Source of the DNA: Sphingomonas sp. GC_Shp_5
GTDB taxonomy: Bacteria; Pseudomonadota; Alphaproteobacteria; Sphingomonadales; Sphingomonadaceae
Length of the DNA stretch: 64,000 nt
Direction: 5' to 3'
NCBI RefSeq assembly: GCF_026540855.1
Contig: NZ_JALNUP010000009.1
Coordinates: 1 to 64,000 of the forward strand
Shown here: positions 44,744 to 53,053 of the stretch, one piece after another
Numbering within the stretch: position 1 is the stretch's first letter
Layout of the letters: every line of letters starts with the position of its first letter
Position numbers and translations under genes: made by a program
Notes under the pieces: generated by a model
What the model was told of the DNA's origin: nothing
Databases searched by the model: none
What the model saw: only the letters and a program-made list of their open reading frames with translations

Positions 44744-45787
44744 CTTTGCCTCTGTCGATTTTAGCGGCGCCTTGCGCCGTGCAAGCAGAGTTAGCAAATG
44801 TGCGTCACCCCTTTGCGTTATGACCCAGTAACTAGCCTTGTCGTTAACACCACGTTTTTTCGTTCCGGGCGAAACGTACCCAAGAGCCCTAAGCTGAACG
44901 ATAACTTCGTTCCAGCATTCACGTGTGATGTATGCAGTTCCTACCTCGTATTGCCCCTCCGGCGGATCCTCGGCCCAGCCAGAGAACCGCGATATAATAC
45001 CCTTCATTTCATCTTCAGAGGTCTCGTTGATCAGCGCTGGACCAATGTCTCTGAATAGATCGTCCCACGTTGCGGCGGCTTTCCAAGCAAACTCTTCTCG
45101 ATAAACGATTCCTGTGCCAGTAAGGGTTCTAAAGCCGCTCAAGACTATTTGGTCGCCGCCCCTTTCAAGTGTATCATCAACTTCGTCGACTGAGGTTGTT
45201 ACCGCTTCAAGGTTTACTCGAAGCCGTTGGTTCTCTTCAGTAAGCTTGCTGATTTGCTCCAACAGCGCGACAGGCGAAGATCCATCGTTCCTGATCCAGC
45301 CTGGCCGCGGGTTCAAGCGCGTCTCCTTGATCAAGGATCGCGAAACCAGGCCTCCGAGTTCAGATCCAGTTGTCCAAGATCGCACAGGATGAGCCCGCAT
45401 AACTGCCTCCCGGAAAGAGGCTAGGGCAGACGACTTGACAGGATCCTTGTCCACTTTGCCAACCGGGATTCTTTCCGGATCGCCATGAACAAAGGCAAGA
45501 ACCGGAAGCCCAATCTTTTTAGCGTAGTTGTATTCCTTTTCAGTATAGCTTAGTCCGTCAAGTGTAGTTGACCCATATCGCCCGCCTATAATCAAAACAT
45601 AATAGTCGCACTGATCAATCACCCGCGTTATTATATCCCACTGCGAATCATTGGACGCGAGAAACGCCTCCATGCCTGTTGGAATGCCATCTAGTTCCCA
45701 TATGGCTTGGATTACCTCGGCTCGCTCGTCCTTTAGGTCGTTAAAGGTGGAACTGATAAACACTTGATGCCTAATCGTGTATGACAT
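44738..45787 (-). CDS. DUF4062-domain protein, accessory gene
   Basis: 349 residues. N-terminal DUF4062: HQVFISSTFNDLKDERAEVI, IPTGMEAFLASNDSQWDIIT, CDYYVLIIGGRYGSTTLDGL. This is a nucleotide-binding/TIR-like fold that often heads defence or NTPase proteins. A coiled coil (EENQRLRVNLEAV) and a C-terminal domain follow. It is opposite in strand to its neighbours and visibly less GC-rich, so is a later acquisition. Start at the ATG with GGAGAGG just upstream. Anti-phage function is inferred. Confidence 0.7.
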   Translation of the reverse strand: MSYTIRHQVFISSTFNDLKDERAEVIQAIWELDGIPTGMEAFLASNDSQWDIITRVIDQCDYYVLIIGGRYGSTTLDGLSYTEKEYNYAKKIGLPVLAFVHGDPERIPVGKVDKDPVKSSALASFREAVMRAHPVRSWTTGSELGGLVSRSLIKETRLNPRPGWIRNDGSSPVALLEQISKLTEENQRLRVNLEAVTTSVDEVDDTLERGGDQIVLSGFRTLTGTGIVYREEFAWKAAATWDDLFRDIGPALINETSEDEMKGIISRFSGWAEDPPEGQYEVGTAYITRECWNEVIVQLRALGYVSPGTKKRGVNDKASYWVITQRGDAHLLTLLARRKAPLKSTEAKL

Positions 45788-45931
45788 GACCTCTCCTGCT
45801 GCTCCATCCTCCACCACGGCGAACCTATTTCGCAACCCCAATTAGCGCTTGATCGGTGCGCACCTAAGTGGCATACGAATGGCAATTGGTAGAGCCCCGC
45901 CCGACGGTGTTGCGGCTCTTGCTGTTTCCGG

Positions 45932-46444
45932 TCAAGCTGGCTCGCGCGTGGTTGATTGCTCGCGAGGTAAACGATCGAACTGGATCTGGTGCCACACAGC
46001 TTGCACGATTACATCCATCGCCTCAGACACATTGCGTCGAGGCATAGATGTCGCAGTTAACTCGCTGCAGCAGCAGAATTCAGTTATGGCGTCCTGCAGC
46101 TTGGCTTGGTCCGGTCGTGAGACATTCAAGCGCAGTCGGATCTGCCAGGCCAGCTGGTCGACGCGCATGGTCATCTCTGTTGTTGTCAGTGGTTCTTGCT
46201 CTCCTCGGAGTCTAGCATGCTCGCGAAGTGCCAAGACGTTGGTCCAGATCGACAGCACGCCTGCCACGTCGGTGCGGAGGGCATCAAGCCACGTCTGCCG
46301 CGAAGCTGCCAGTCGTTCTCGCCGTGAGGCGCGAGCCGTCAGTAAAGGTGCAACGAAGAGTGCGGCAATCGCCGCCACCGCTGTCAACATCTGCGCAGTA
46401 GCCGGCCAGTCAACTGTCGCCGCAAGATGCCATAGTCGATCCAT
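45932..46444 (-). CDS. Membrane-anchored accessory protein
   Basis: 170 residues with an N-terminal membrane helix (AQMLTAVAAIAALFVAPLLT) and a cytoplasmic helical domain (SRRERLAASRQTWLDALRTD). This N-anchored arrangement occurs in small proteins near accessory or defence loci. Same strand as the DUF4062 gene, 145 bases upstream. Function unknown. Confidence 0.55.
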   Translation of the reverse strand: MDRLWHLAATVDWPATAQMLTAVAAIAALFVAPLLTARASRRERLAASRQTWLDALRTDVAGVLSIWTNVLALREHARLRGEQEPLTTTEMTMRVDQLAWQIRLRLNVSRPDQAKLQDAITEFCCCSELTATSMPRRNVSEAMDVIVQAVWHQIQFDRLPREQSTTREPA

Positions 46445-46520
46445 GCTACTGTTTCATCCTCGATGAGCGTGAGTGTCCATAGCCGCTCTGCGATCAAAGT
46501 GTCGTTATGAACCTATACCG

Positions 46521-46582
46521 TTGGGTCCTTCCGGGTCACCTGACCGATACGGGGGGCAAAGGCGCGAAACGTCGCTAGGCAC
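46521..46582 (+). other. Prophage cos site (lambda-like)
   Basis: TTGGGTCCTTCCGG contains GGGTCCT, identical to lambda cosQ. Twenty-two bases after cosQ comes TACGGGGGGC followed by AAAGGCGCG, resembling the lambda cohesive-end region TACG/GGGCGGCGACCT. Located 140 bases before the terS start, where lambda cos lies relative to Nu1. A near-copy is present in the nested element. The exact nick positions cannot be fixed by eye. Confidence 0.8.
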
Positions 46583-46660
46583 GAGATGGCCTATGGTGCC
46601 GCCGCCTTGACAGTGTTTCTCACGGTTTTCTGCGGCTTTCAGCACTTGGGAGGCGGCACT

Positions 46661-47161
46661 TTGTCGATTGATGCCGTCACCCTCACCCGAGCCGACGTTG
46701 CGTGGCTTGTTGGCATGTCGGACAGCTGGGTTCGCGACCGCATGCAGGCCGGCGACCTGCCGCGCCCCGGCTCAACCGCTGAAGAATACGTTGAGGCGTT
46801 CGTCGCCTACCGCGTTCGCAAGTTCGAGGCGGCCGAAGCCGACGGCACGCTCAACAAGGAACAGGAGCAGGCGCGGCTCGCCAAGGAACAGGCCGACGCC
46901 AAGGGCATGGACAATGCCGAGCGTCGCCGCGAGCTGGCCTCCTTGCCCGACATGGTCGCGGCCGGCGCCGGCGTAATCGTCATGATCGTCGCTCAGTTGC
47001 AGCAGGTCGGCGCACGCGTTGCCAAGGGCGACACCAAGCTCCGCACTCGGATCGACGCCGAGATCAACAACGTCCTCACCGACTTGAGCATGACGCGGAT
47101 CGAGGAGGCGCGCGGCGGGGGCTTTGACGATGGCGAGCCCGAAGAAGAAGGGGGCGCCTGA
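46661..47161 (+). CDS. terS: Terminase small subunit (gpNu1-like)
   Basis: 166 residues from TTG 46661, with GGGAGG seven bases upstream; longer in-frame reading from 46586 overlaps the cos region and is unlikely. N-terminal winged helix (TLTRADVAWLVGMSDSWVRD) binds cos; then a helical oligomerisation part ARLAKEQADAKGMDNAERRR and an acidic tail that should contact TerL. Overlaps terL by 32 bases. Homologous to the small terminase inside the nested element. Confidence 0.85.
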   Translation: MSIDAVTLTRADVAWLVGMSDSWVRDRMQAGDLPRPGSTAEEYVEAFVAYRVRKFEAAEADGTLNKEQEQARLAKEQADAKGMDNAERRRELASLPDMVAAGAGVIVMIVAQLQQVGARVAKGDTKLRTRIDAEINNVLTDLSMTRIEEARGGGFDDGEPEEEGGA

Positions 47162-48245
47162 GCCTTACCGCGCACCCGGCGCGCACGGCGTTGCACTCGC
47201 TGCCGGGTGGCTCGCCGCCTGCATGCCGCGCGAGCGCCCGCCTCTTTCGAAGTTCATGGTCGAACATGCCCGCTCCGACGACGGCGCGCGCATCCGACCG
47301 TTTCCATTCCAGGCGGACATCGCCGACGCGTTCACCGACCCGCAGACCTCGCAGCTATCGGTGAGGAAGAGCAGCCGCATCGGCTACTCGACCATCCTGC
47401 AATGCTTCGTCGCCTGGCGCATCGCCTTCGATCCGGCGCGGACGCTGATCTACCAGCCGACGATCGACGACGCGGAGAAGTTCAGCCGCGACGATCTCGA
47501 CCCGGTGCTGCAATGGCCGGTGGTCCGGAAGGTGGCCACGTTCAAGCCGCGGCATGCCGACAACCAGATCCGGGCAAAGCGCTACAAGGGCGGCTGGATC
47601 CAGATCAAGGGCGCGAACAGCCCCAAGGAATTCCGGCGCGTCACCGCGGATGACGTGTTCCTCGAGGAGTGCGACGGCTACCCCTGGGCGTCGAAGGAAG
47701 AGGGCGACCCCGCCCGCCTGGCCTTCAAGCGCAACCTGACCTCGCCGCGGCGCTTCAGCGCGGCCGGCTCCACGCCTAAGGTCAAAGGCTTCAGCCGGAT
47801 CGACACGCTGTTCGAACAGGGCAGCCAGGAGTTCCGCTTCGTCCCGTGCCCGAAGTGCGGGCATATGCAGACGCTGGTGTTCGGCGACGGCACCGGCGCC
47901 GGCATCCGCTGGGCACCCAAGGAGATCCCCACTCGCGCGTGGTATCAGTGCGAGAACGGTTGCGAGATCGACGAGGCCGAGAAGCCTTGGATGGACGAAA
48001 ACGGGGAGTGGCGAGCCGCTAATCCGGCTCAGTTCCCGCGGCATCGATCCTTCCACATTTGGGCGGCCTACAGCCAGCACCCCGGCGCCGCATGGCTGGA
48101 AATCGCGCGCGAGTTCATGGAGGTCCGCAAGGATCCCAACCTGCTCCGAGTTGTGGTGAACCGACAAACAGCAGGCTCAAACCCGCGGAAAACAGCCAAA
48201 AACTGGGCGCTCCGGCGCCCTTTTTCTCGCCTGCCGGATAGATGA
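47130..48245 (+). CDS. terL: Terminase large subunit, N-terminal part (split by inserted element)
   Basis: N-terminal ATPase part of a GpA-family packaging motor. PYRAPGAHGVALAAGWLAAC, FPFQADIADAFTDP, a Walker-A-like VRKSSRIGYSTILQ, IYQPTIDDAEKFSRDDLDPV and FLEECDGYPW are in family order, followed by the zinc-type CPKCGHMQ. Native sequence ends at RKDPNLLR; the last ~32 codons come from the inserted element. Its continuation lies 11 kb away at 59,180 in the same frame, and joining gives 663 residues. Without the C-terminal nuclease this fragment should not package DNA. ATG 47130 preferred to an upstream TTG. Confidence 0.92.
   Translation: MASPKKKGAPEPYRAPGAHGVALAAGWLAACMPRERPPLSKFMVEHARSDDGARIRPFPFQADIADAFTDPQTSQLSVRKSSRIGYSTILQCFVAWRIAFDPARTLIYQPTIDDAEKFSRDDLDPVLQWPVVRKVATFKPRHADNQIRAKRYKGGWIQIKGANSPKEFRRVTADDVFLEECDGYPWASKEEGDPARLAFKRNLTSPRRFSAAGSTPKVKGFSRIDTLFEQGSQEFRFVPCPKCGHMQTLVFGDGTGAGIRWAPKEIPTRAWYQCENGCEIDEAEKPWMDENGEWRAANPAQFPRHRSFHIWAAYSQHPGAAWLEIAREFMEVRKDPNLLRVVVNRQTAGSNPRKTAKNWALRRPFSRLPDR
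48137..48148 (+). repeat. Satellite attL core
   Basis: CAACCTGCTCCG, repeated exactly at 59180-59191. Seven further bases, GTGAACC, match at the same +19 offset on both sides (48156-48162; 59199-59205), with a seven-base variable stretch between. Terminase residues NLLR are encoded across it in the same phase at both ends. Confidence 0.88.
48205..48225. terminator. Terminator at the left edge of the satellite
   Basis: Stem GGGCGC/GCGCCC with a TCCG tetraloop, T5 on the + side and A5 (after CT) on the other, so it can work in both directions. It lies 57 bases inside the satellite and would stop transcripts from the phage terminase operon entering satellite genes. Confidence 0.7.
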
Positions 48246-48302
48246 GCGGGGATGAGCAAAACCGCAGAAATCTGCCGATGTTTGCGCGGGTCCGGCCGCG
48301 CT

Positions 48303-48334
48303 GTGACGCAAGGAGTGACGCAACAGTGACGCAA
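48303..48334 (+). repeat. Left arm repeats GTGACGCAA x3
   Basis: Three exact copies at 48303-48311, 48315-48323 and 48326-48334, spaced 12 and 11 bases (one helical turn). Two more occur near the right end (59127-59145). Likely integrase arm or excisionase binding sites. The third copy overlaps the start codon of the first satellite gene, allowing autoregulation. Confidence 0.65.
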
Positions 48335-48538
48335 CAGACCACCAACGAACCCGACCTTCTGTACGGTCTCGACGCCATTGCGGTGCACGTCGGGCTGACG
48401 GTCCCACAGGTCAAATGGCAGATCGCGCGAAGCAATTGGCCTACCTTCAAGCAAGGGGCCATCGTGTGCGCCCGCCGATCGACCCTCGCCAAGCACTTTG
48501 CCGCCCAAGAGGCCGCTGCGCGCGGCGGCGCGGAGTGA
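48326..48538 (+). CDS. Satellite helix-turn-helix protein (AlpA/Xis-like)
   Basis: 70 residues from GTG 48326 with AAGGAG ten bases upstream. LLYGLDAIAVHVGLTVPQVK and WQIARSNWPTFKQGAIVCAR form a MerR/AlpA-type helix-turn-helix. First satellite gene; its start lies in the GTGACGCAA repeats. Size, position and repeats suggest an excisionase or master activator, as AlpA is in Gram-negative satellites. Starts a run of five overlapping genes. Confidence 0.7.
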   Translation: MTQQTTNEPDLLYGLDAIAVHVGLTVPQVKWQIARSNWPTFKQGAIVCARRSTLAKHFAAQEAAARGGAE

Positions 48539-48741
48539 AGGCGCTTCCTAAAATCCCCCACCGTCACCAGCTCGACGTAGTGCTGATGGAGCGGCGCGGC
48601 GGCGGTTGGGGGGTAGGCGTCGGCCCAATCGCGCTCGGCTACATCACGCGCCGGCTCGAGTCCCACCGGACGGAGATGGAGGCCGAGCGGGCGGCGATCG
48701 ACATGGCAGACGCCCTCGACATGCTGGCGGTGCGCGCATGA
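48535..48741 (+). CDS. Satellite protein of unknown function
   Basis: 68 residues from GTG (GTGA overlap with the preceding stop). Basic N-terminus (PKIPHRHQLDVVLMERRGG) then a helix with ESHRTEMEAERAAIDMADAL. No family recognised. Confidence 0.5.
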   Translation: MKALPKIPHRHQLDVVLMERRGGGWGVGVGPIALGYITRRLESHRTEMEAERAAIDMADALDMLAVRA

Positions 48742-48938
48742 AGCGCGGATCATCCCTACGGCTGGTAAACGGCGGGTGCCCTTCAGCCCCGGCGGCGTTC
48801 GAGCGCTATGCCTCTCTGGTTCGGCAGATCGAGGCGGATCCGGCACTGCGGACGAACCTCGCCCACAACGTCGCCATCGTGCGCGCCTGGGCTACCTGGC
48901 GAGATGCTTTCCTCGCAGCTGATCGGCCGTCGTCATGA
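48738..48938 (+). CDS. Satellite protein of unknown function
   Basis: 66 residues, MKRGSSLRLVNGGCPSAPAA..., with a helical middle (FERYASLVRQIEADPALRTN). ATGA overlaps at both ends tie it to the helicase gene. Confidence 0.5.
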   Translation: MKRGSSLRLVNGGCPSAPAAFERYASLVRQIEADPALRTNLAHNVAIVRAWATWRDAFLAADRPSS

Positions 48939-50368
48939 TCGCGGGAGCGAGCCCCGCGGCACCAGCACCGCTGCGCAACGTAGAGACAGAAGCCGCCCTA
49001 TTAGGCGCGCTGATGATCGACAACCGGCTAGTCGATAGGGTGGCGGACCTGGTGGCAGCGCCGGACTTCTACGAGCCGCTGCACGAGCGCCTGTTTGCCG
49101 CGATCGTCAGCGAGGTCGCCGGCGGGCGGAGGGCCGACCCCATCCTGCTCCGGCCCATGTTCGAGCACGATCCGGCCATCAAGCAGCTGGGGGGCGTCGG
49201 CTACCTTGCCGGGCTTACGGGGAGCGGCGCGGGCCTGATCGGCGCGGTGGACTTCGCACGGCAGGTTGCCGACCTCGCCAAGCGCCGCCGCCTCTATGAT
49301 GGGCTCGCCGAGTTGATGACCAGCGCCCGCGATGACCTGGACGCGCCGGTAGAGGCCTTGGCCGATGCGATCGACGCCAAGCTTACCGCCGCCCTCCAAC
49401 GCGACCACACGGCCAAGAGCGCGAGCATGGCGCAGGCGTTCGACAGCACCCTCGCCGACATCGAGGCCGAGGCGCGAGGCGAGGCGCCGAGCGGCTTAGA
49501 GGTCGCCGGGCTGGACGATTGGAACCACCTGACGGGCAACATGCGCCGTGGAGAGGTTGTGATCCTCGCGGGCCGACCAAGCATGGGCAAGACGGCGGTG
49601 GGGCTATCCGTCGCGCTGGCGGCGGCTCGGGCCGGCCATGGAACGCTGTTCGTCAGTCTAGAGATGAGCGTCGGCGAGTTGACCAAGCGAGCTATCGCCG
49701 ACCTGATTTATGAGCACGGCCGCTCGGCCACCTATGAGAGCGTCCAGCGGGGGCGGTTCACGGAAGAAGACCAGCGGCGGCTGGCCACGGCACGCGAGCA
49801 GATCGCCGCATGGCCGCTGATCCTCCACGAGGACGCCGGTTTACGCGTGGGTCGCCTCGCCATGATGATCCGCCGCTACCGGCGCCAGCTGGTCGCCAAG
49901 GGCTCGACCCTCGACGTCGTGTTCATCGATTATCTCGGGCTGGTCCGCGCGGACGGCAACAAGCAGAAGCGCTACGAAGAGGTTAGCGAGGTCAGCCGAA
50001 CGATAAAGACGCTGGCGCGCGAGTTGAACGTGGCCGTGGTGCTGCTCGCTCAGTTGAACCGAGAGGTGGAGCGCCGGGAGGACAAGCGCCCCCAGCTTCA
50101 CGACCTGCGGGACAGCGGGGAGATCGAGCAGGACGCCGACACCATCCTGTTCGTCTATCGCGAGCAATACTACCTGGAGCGCAGCGAGCCCGATCCTGGC
50201 GACAAGGGCCGGGCCGATTGGGAAACCGCCCTGGCGGCGGCGCGCGACCGCGTGGAGCTTATCAGCGCCAAGGTCCGTAAAGGACGTATCGGCCGCCGCA
50301 ACTGCCACTTCATCGCCGCGCACCAAGCTGTACGCGGTTCTGACTTCTTCGCAGGAGGCCGGACATGA
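48935..50368 (+). CDS. Satellite replicative helicase (DnaB family)
   Basis: 477 residues, full DnaB length. N-terminal helical domain (ETEAALLGALMIDNRLVDRV), RecA-like core with Walker A ILAGRPSMGKTAVGLS, Walker B DVVFIDYLGLV, the VLLAQLNREVERREDKRPQL loop and DSGEIEQDADTILFVYR. It lets the satellite replicate independently of prophage initiator proteins. ATGA overlaps at both ends. Confidence 0.93.
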   Translation: MIAGASPAAPAPLRNVETEAALLGALMIDNRLVDRVADLVAAPDFYEPLHERLFAAIVSEVAGGRRADPILLRPMFEHDPAIKQLGGVGYLAGLTGSGAGLIGAVDFARQVADLAKRRRLYDGLAELMTSARDDLDAPVEALADAIDAKLTAALQRDHTAKSASMAQAFDSTLADIEAEARGEAPSGLEVAGLDDWNHLTGNMRRGEVVILAGRPSMGKTAVGLSVALAAARAGHGTLFVSLEMSVGELTKRAIADLIYEHGRSATYESVQRGRFTEEDQRRLATAREQIAAWPLILHEDAGLRVGRLAMMIRRYRRQLVAKGSTLDVVFIDYLGLVRADGNKQKRYEEVSEVSRTIKTLARELNVAVVLLAQLNREVERREDKRPQLHDLRDSGEIEQDADTILFVYREQYYLERSEPDPGDKGRADWETALAAARDRVELISAKVRKGRIGRRNCHFIAAHQAVRGSDFFAGGRT

Positions 50369-51369
50369 CCGAGCTACCGGCTCCCCTTACCCCGACCGAC
50401 TGCGACCTCCGCGACTTCGGCTTCATGCCGATCGAGCCGGGGCGGCTATTCGGGTCGGAGTTCCACGCGCTTGCCGACGATGGGGCATGGCGAGCCGGTG
50501 TGACGCTATGGCTAAAGGCATGGCACCAAGTGCCGGCGGGAAGCCTACCGAACGACGACACTGCCCTCGCGCGCCTCGCGGAGCTTGGACGCGACCGAGC
50601 CGCGTGGCTGGCGCTCAAGCCGGCGGCGCTTCGTGGGTGGATCGAGTGCGCCGATGGGCGGCTCTACCATCCCGTCGTTGCGGAGAAGGCGCTGGAGGCA
50701 TGGCTGGAGAAGCTTGTGCAGCGTGCGTCCGGCGCGGCCGGCAATGCGAAGCGTTGGGGGGTCGATACCGACCTCGCCAGCGCCAACGCGGCGATTGATG
50801 ATGCCGCGGCGCTGCTGTTCCATCTTGCTCCGCAATCGCGCAGTCTGGTCAAGCTCGCGCGGCGTCAGTGGCGGCACAACTCCGGCGGCGCATCGCAACC
50901 TGATCCCGACCCGATCGCAACCCGATCCCGACCCGATCGCAACCCGACTCCCACTGCCATCGCGACCCGATCGCAAGGGACAGTAAAGGGACAGGGACAG
51001 GGACATAGCCCCGCACCTACGAAAGCTGCCGATAGCGGCGTAGCGGCAGTGATGAGGGCGGCTGGCATGACCAGGAAGCCGATAGATCACCACATCGTTA
51101 GCGAGTGGCTGGCGCTGTCCAATATGAAGCTCGAACGCGACGTGCTCCCGATCGTGGAGCGCGTAGGCCGCGAGGTGATGGAGCGAACAGGCAAGCCGCC
51201 GTTCAAGCTCGGGTATTTCGATGGAGCGATCCGCGAGGAGCACGCCGCCGGCGAAGCCAGGCTGGCCCAGCTGCGTCGCGGCCGCGAGCGGATCGAGCGC
51301 ATGGATCAAGAAGCGGCCGACCGAGCTGCAACCGAGCCGCACAAAACTACGAGGAACAGGCAATGTTGA
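50365..51369 (+). CDS. Satellite DUF1376 replication-associated protein
   Basis: 334 residues. N-terminal DUF1376 (RLFGSEFHALADDGAWRAGV; LKAWHQVPAGSLPNDD; ADGRLYHPVVAEKALEAWLE), also found in YdaU-like phage proteins beside helicases. A low-complexity middle (PDPIATRSRPDRN; VKGQGQGHS) and a helical C-terminal domain (ERVGREVMERTGKPPFKLGY) follow. Probably an initiator or helicase loader; the middle DNA holds iteron-like repeats. Confidence 0.8.
   Translation: MTELPAPLTPTDCDLRDFGFMPIEPGRLFGSEFHALADDGAWRAGVTLWLKAWHQVPAGSLPNDDTALARLAELGRDRAAWLALKPAALRGWIECADGRLYHPVVAEKALEAWLEKLVQRASGAAGNAKRWGVDTDLASANAAIDDAAALLFHLAPQSRSLVKLARRQWRHNSGGASQPDPDPIATRSRPDRNPTPTAIATRSQGTVKGQGQGHSPAPTKAADSGVAAVMRAAGMTRKPIDHHIVSEWLALSNMKLERDVLPIVERVGREVMERTGKPPFKLGYFDGAIREEHAAGEARLAQLRRGRERIERMDQEAADRAATEPHKTTRNRQC
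50910..51005 (+). repeat. Iteron-like repeats, candidate satellite origin
   Basis: CCCGATCGCAA occurs exactly at 50910-50920, 50932-50942 and 50966-50976, within a 22-bp tandem unit; then GGGACA at 50977, 50988, 50994 and 51000. They lie in the low-complexity middle of the initiator-like gene, as lambda ori lies within O. Origin function is inferred. Confidence 0.5.
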
Positions 51370-51614
51370 ACCAAACGAACGCCGATCACACAGCCAAGCT
51401 CTTCCACGCCGCGGTCGAGCAGGCCGGTGATATAAAGTCGGCGGCATTGACCCTCATTGCCGCAGCGATGGCCTGTCAAGAGATCCTGCGCGGCGTCATG
51501 CCGGCGGCAAAGGTGAACGACATGCTGAGCGTGCTGTCAGTCGCGGGTGCGGTGCTATTCGACGACGATTGCGGGGGACTGCTAGACGCAGTCATCCCGC
51601 TTGGTCGAGCTTGA
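51363..51614 (+). CDS. Satellite protein of unknown function
   Basis: 83 residues, helical (HAAVEQAGDIKSAALTLIAA) with a Cys pair region (FDDDCGG). The start overlaps the end of the DUF1376 gene by seven bases. Last gene of the rightward replication run. Confidence 0.5.
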   Translation: MLNQTNADHTAKLFHAAVEQAGDIKSAALTLIAAAMACQEILRGVMPAAKVNDMLSVLSVAGAVLFDDDCGGLLDAVIPLGRA

Positions 51615-51642
51615 GACTCGGGCGAGCTGCCCGTTTGCCTAG

Positions 51643-52641
51643 CTAGGGAACGTCGACCCAGCACCCGCCGGCTTCATTCGTGCTGAAGAAGAGGCCGCCT
51701 GAGGCGAAGACTTCATGTGCTATCGCCTCCAAACCCGAAAACACGTCGAGCGTCGGCGACCATTCGGAGCGTGTTTGCCAGAGGCGGCGCAGTTCAGCAT
51801 AAAGATTATCGATCAAATCGGCATACCCAGCTTGTTCGAGAGCGTTGCGGACGGCTTTAAAGTTGCTCCAGTCCAAGCCATCGGCATCCATCCCCCCCAG
51901 AAGGTAAGCCGCCGCTTTGACCGGTGCACACAGTGGAGGGCCTGCCTCTACAATCAGAAGGTCAACGTTGCCGTGTGTTCGATACCTGCGGATTGCGTCG
52001 TCAGAACGATCCCGAGCCACGACAACGGTAGCCATAACAGTGCTCGCGTGAGCCTCATTCTGCTGACGAGCGAACATCCCAGAGAGGCGGCAAGCAGCAT
52101 ACTCATCCCAGAGCACTTCGGCGATTTGGAACATTACTGCGTGTTCATAGCCTTCGATAACGTTGCCGAACCGCGCATCAGGGACCAAGCGCTCCTTCTC
52201 GGCGGTTATTTGCACGTGCGCGCACTCGTGCGCGATGATCCCCACAGACATCGGTTTGTCCGTGGAATCGCAACCATATTGCTCGGCAACTGACGGCGCG
52301 ACCATTTGCGCATTGAGGACAATGTGAGTACGCACCTCGCCATCGCGCATGACCGCCGGAGACATAGCAACGCCCTGCATTTCCTCCGTATTTGAGCGGG
52401 TGAGCGGCCGGAGACCTGGCAGCCCGCGGTCAAGTTCGGCCAGTGCGCCGTCGTAGTCGATAGCCACCGTTACGCCGTCCAAGCTTGATAGATCAATGAA
52501 TGATCCGGCAAGGCTCACAACCGCCAGAACGGCCTCACCGAGAGCATTGGCGCCTTCCTCGTTGTCGAAACCTACCACCTGCACCGTTGTGCTGGGAGGC
52601 ATGGTCGTTTGCGGCAAGTGATCCCAATCTAAGTCGTTCAT
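51643..52641 (-). CDS. Satellite metallopeptidase-like accessory protein
   Basis: 332 residues from the ATG with AGGAG six bases upstream. The zinc motif HECAH (VGIIAHECAHVQITAEKERL) is followed by a conserved Glu about 30 residues on in VLWDEYAACRLSG, a gluzincin arrangement. No signal peptide, so cytoplasmic. Opposite in strand to the replication genes and less GC-rich: a cargo gene. HExxH cytosolic proteins occur in toxin-antitoxin and defence contexts; target unknown. Confidence 0.65.
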   Translation of the reverse strand: MNDLDWDHLPQTTMPPSTTVQVVGFDNEEGANALGEAVLAVVSLAGSFIDLSSLDGVTVAIDYDGALAELDRGLPGLRPLTRSNTEEMQGVAMSPAVMRDGEVRTHIVLNAQMVAPSVAEQYGCDSTDKPMSVGIIAHECAHVQITAEKERLVPDARFGNVIEGYEHAVMFQIAEVLWDEYAACRLSGMFARQQNEAHASTVMATVVVARDRSDDAIRRYRTHGNVDLLIVEAGPPLCAPVKAAAYLLGGMDADGLDWSNFKAVRNALEQAGYADLIDNLYAELRRLWQTRSEWSPTLDVFSGLEAIAHEVFASGGLFFSTNEAGGCWVDVP

Positions 52642-52810
52642 TGAAGGCTCCTGATGGTGCACGCTAAGCCCGTTCAACGAGCGGTCTGAAACTCCTCCCC
52701 GCCGCCTCCTGCGGTACGCGCTCAATGCGCTGGTGATCCGAAGCAAACTGAGGAGCGGCGTCGCAGCAGCCGACCGGTCAGCACTCGTCGCGCCTTTGCC
52801 GAAAGCGTGG

Positions 52811-53053
52811 TCAAAGACCGCCAGTGTTGGTCATCACCAGCAGTCGCCACCGGATTGCCCCTTGCCCGAGCGTGTGTTGGTGATGGTTCTGAGGCGGGAA
52901 AGGGTCGCCATTGTTAGAGGTTATCTCTCGATTGCAACCTTGGCACTTGTATATCCCAGAGTAGACCACGCGGTCGCCGGGCCCATGAAGCGGAACGAAG
53001 GCGTCATTATTGCTGATTCCAGAGACATTCGTCCCGGTGATGTACCAAGCCAT
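52811..53053 (-). CDS. YjzC/protein L-like small protein
   Basis: 80 residues from the ATG with GGAGG just upstream. GDRVVYSGIYKCQGCNREIT, SNNGDPFPPQNHHQH and IRWRLLVMT match the YjzC-like pattern (PSGxYxCxxC...GDxFPP). Zinc-binding; function unknown. Leftward accessory gene between the metallopeptidase and cos. Confidence 0.6.
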   Translation of the reverse strand: MAWYITGTNVSGISNNDAFVPLHGPGDRVVYSGIYKCQGCNREITSNNGDPFPPQNHHQHTLGQGAIRWRLLVMTNTGGL

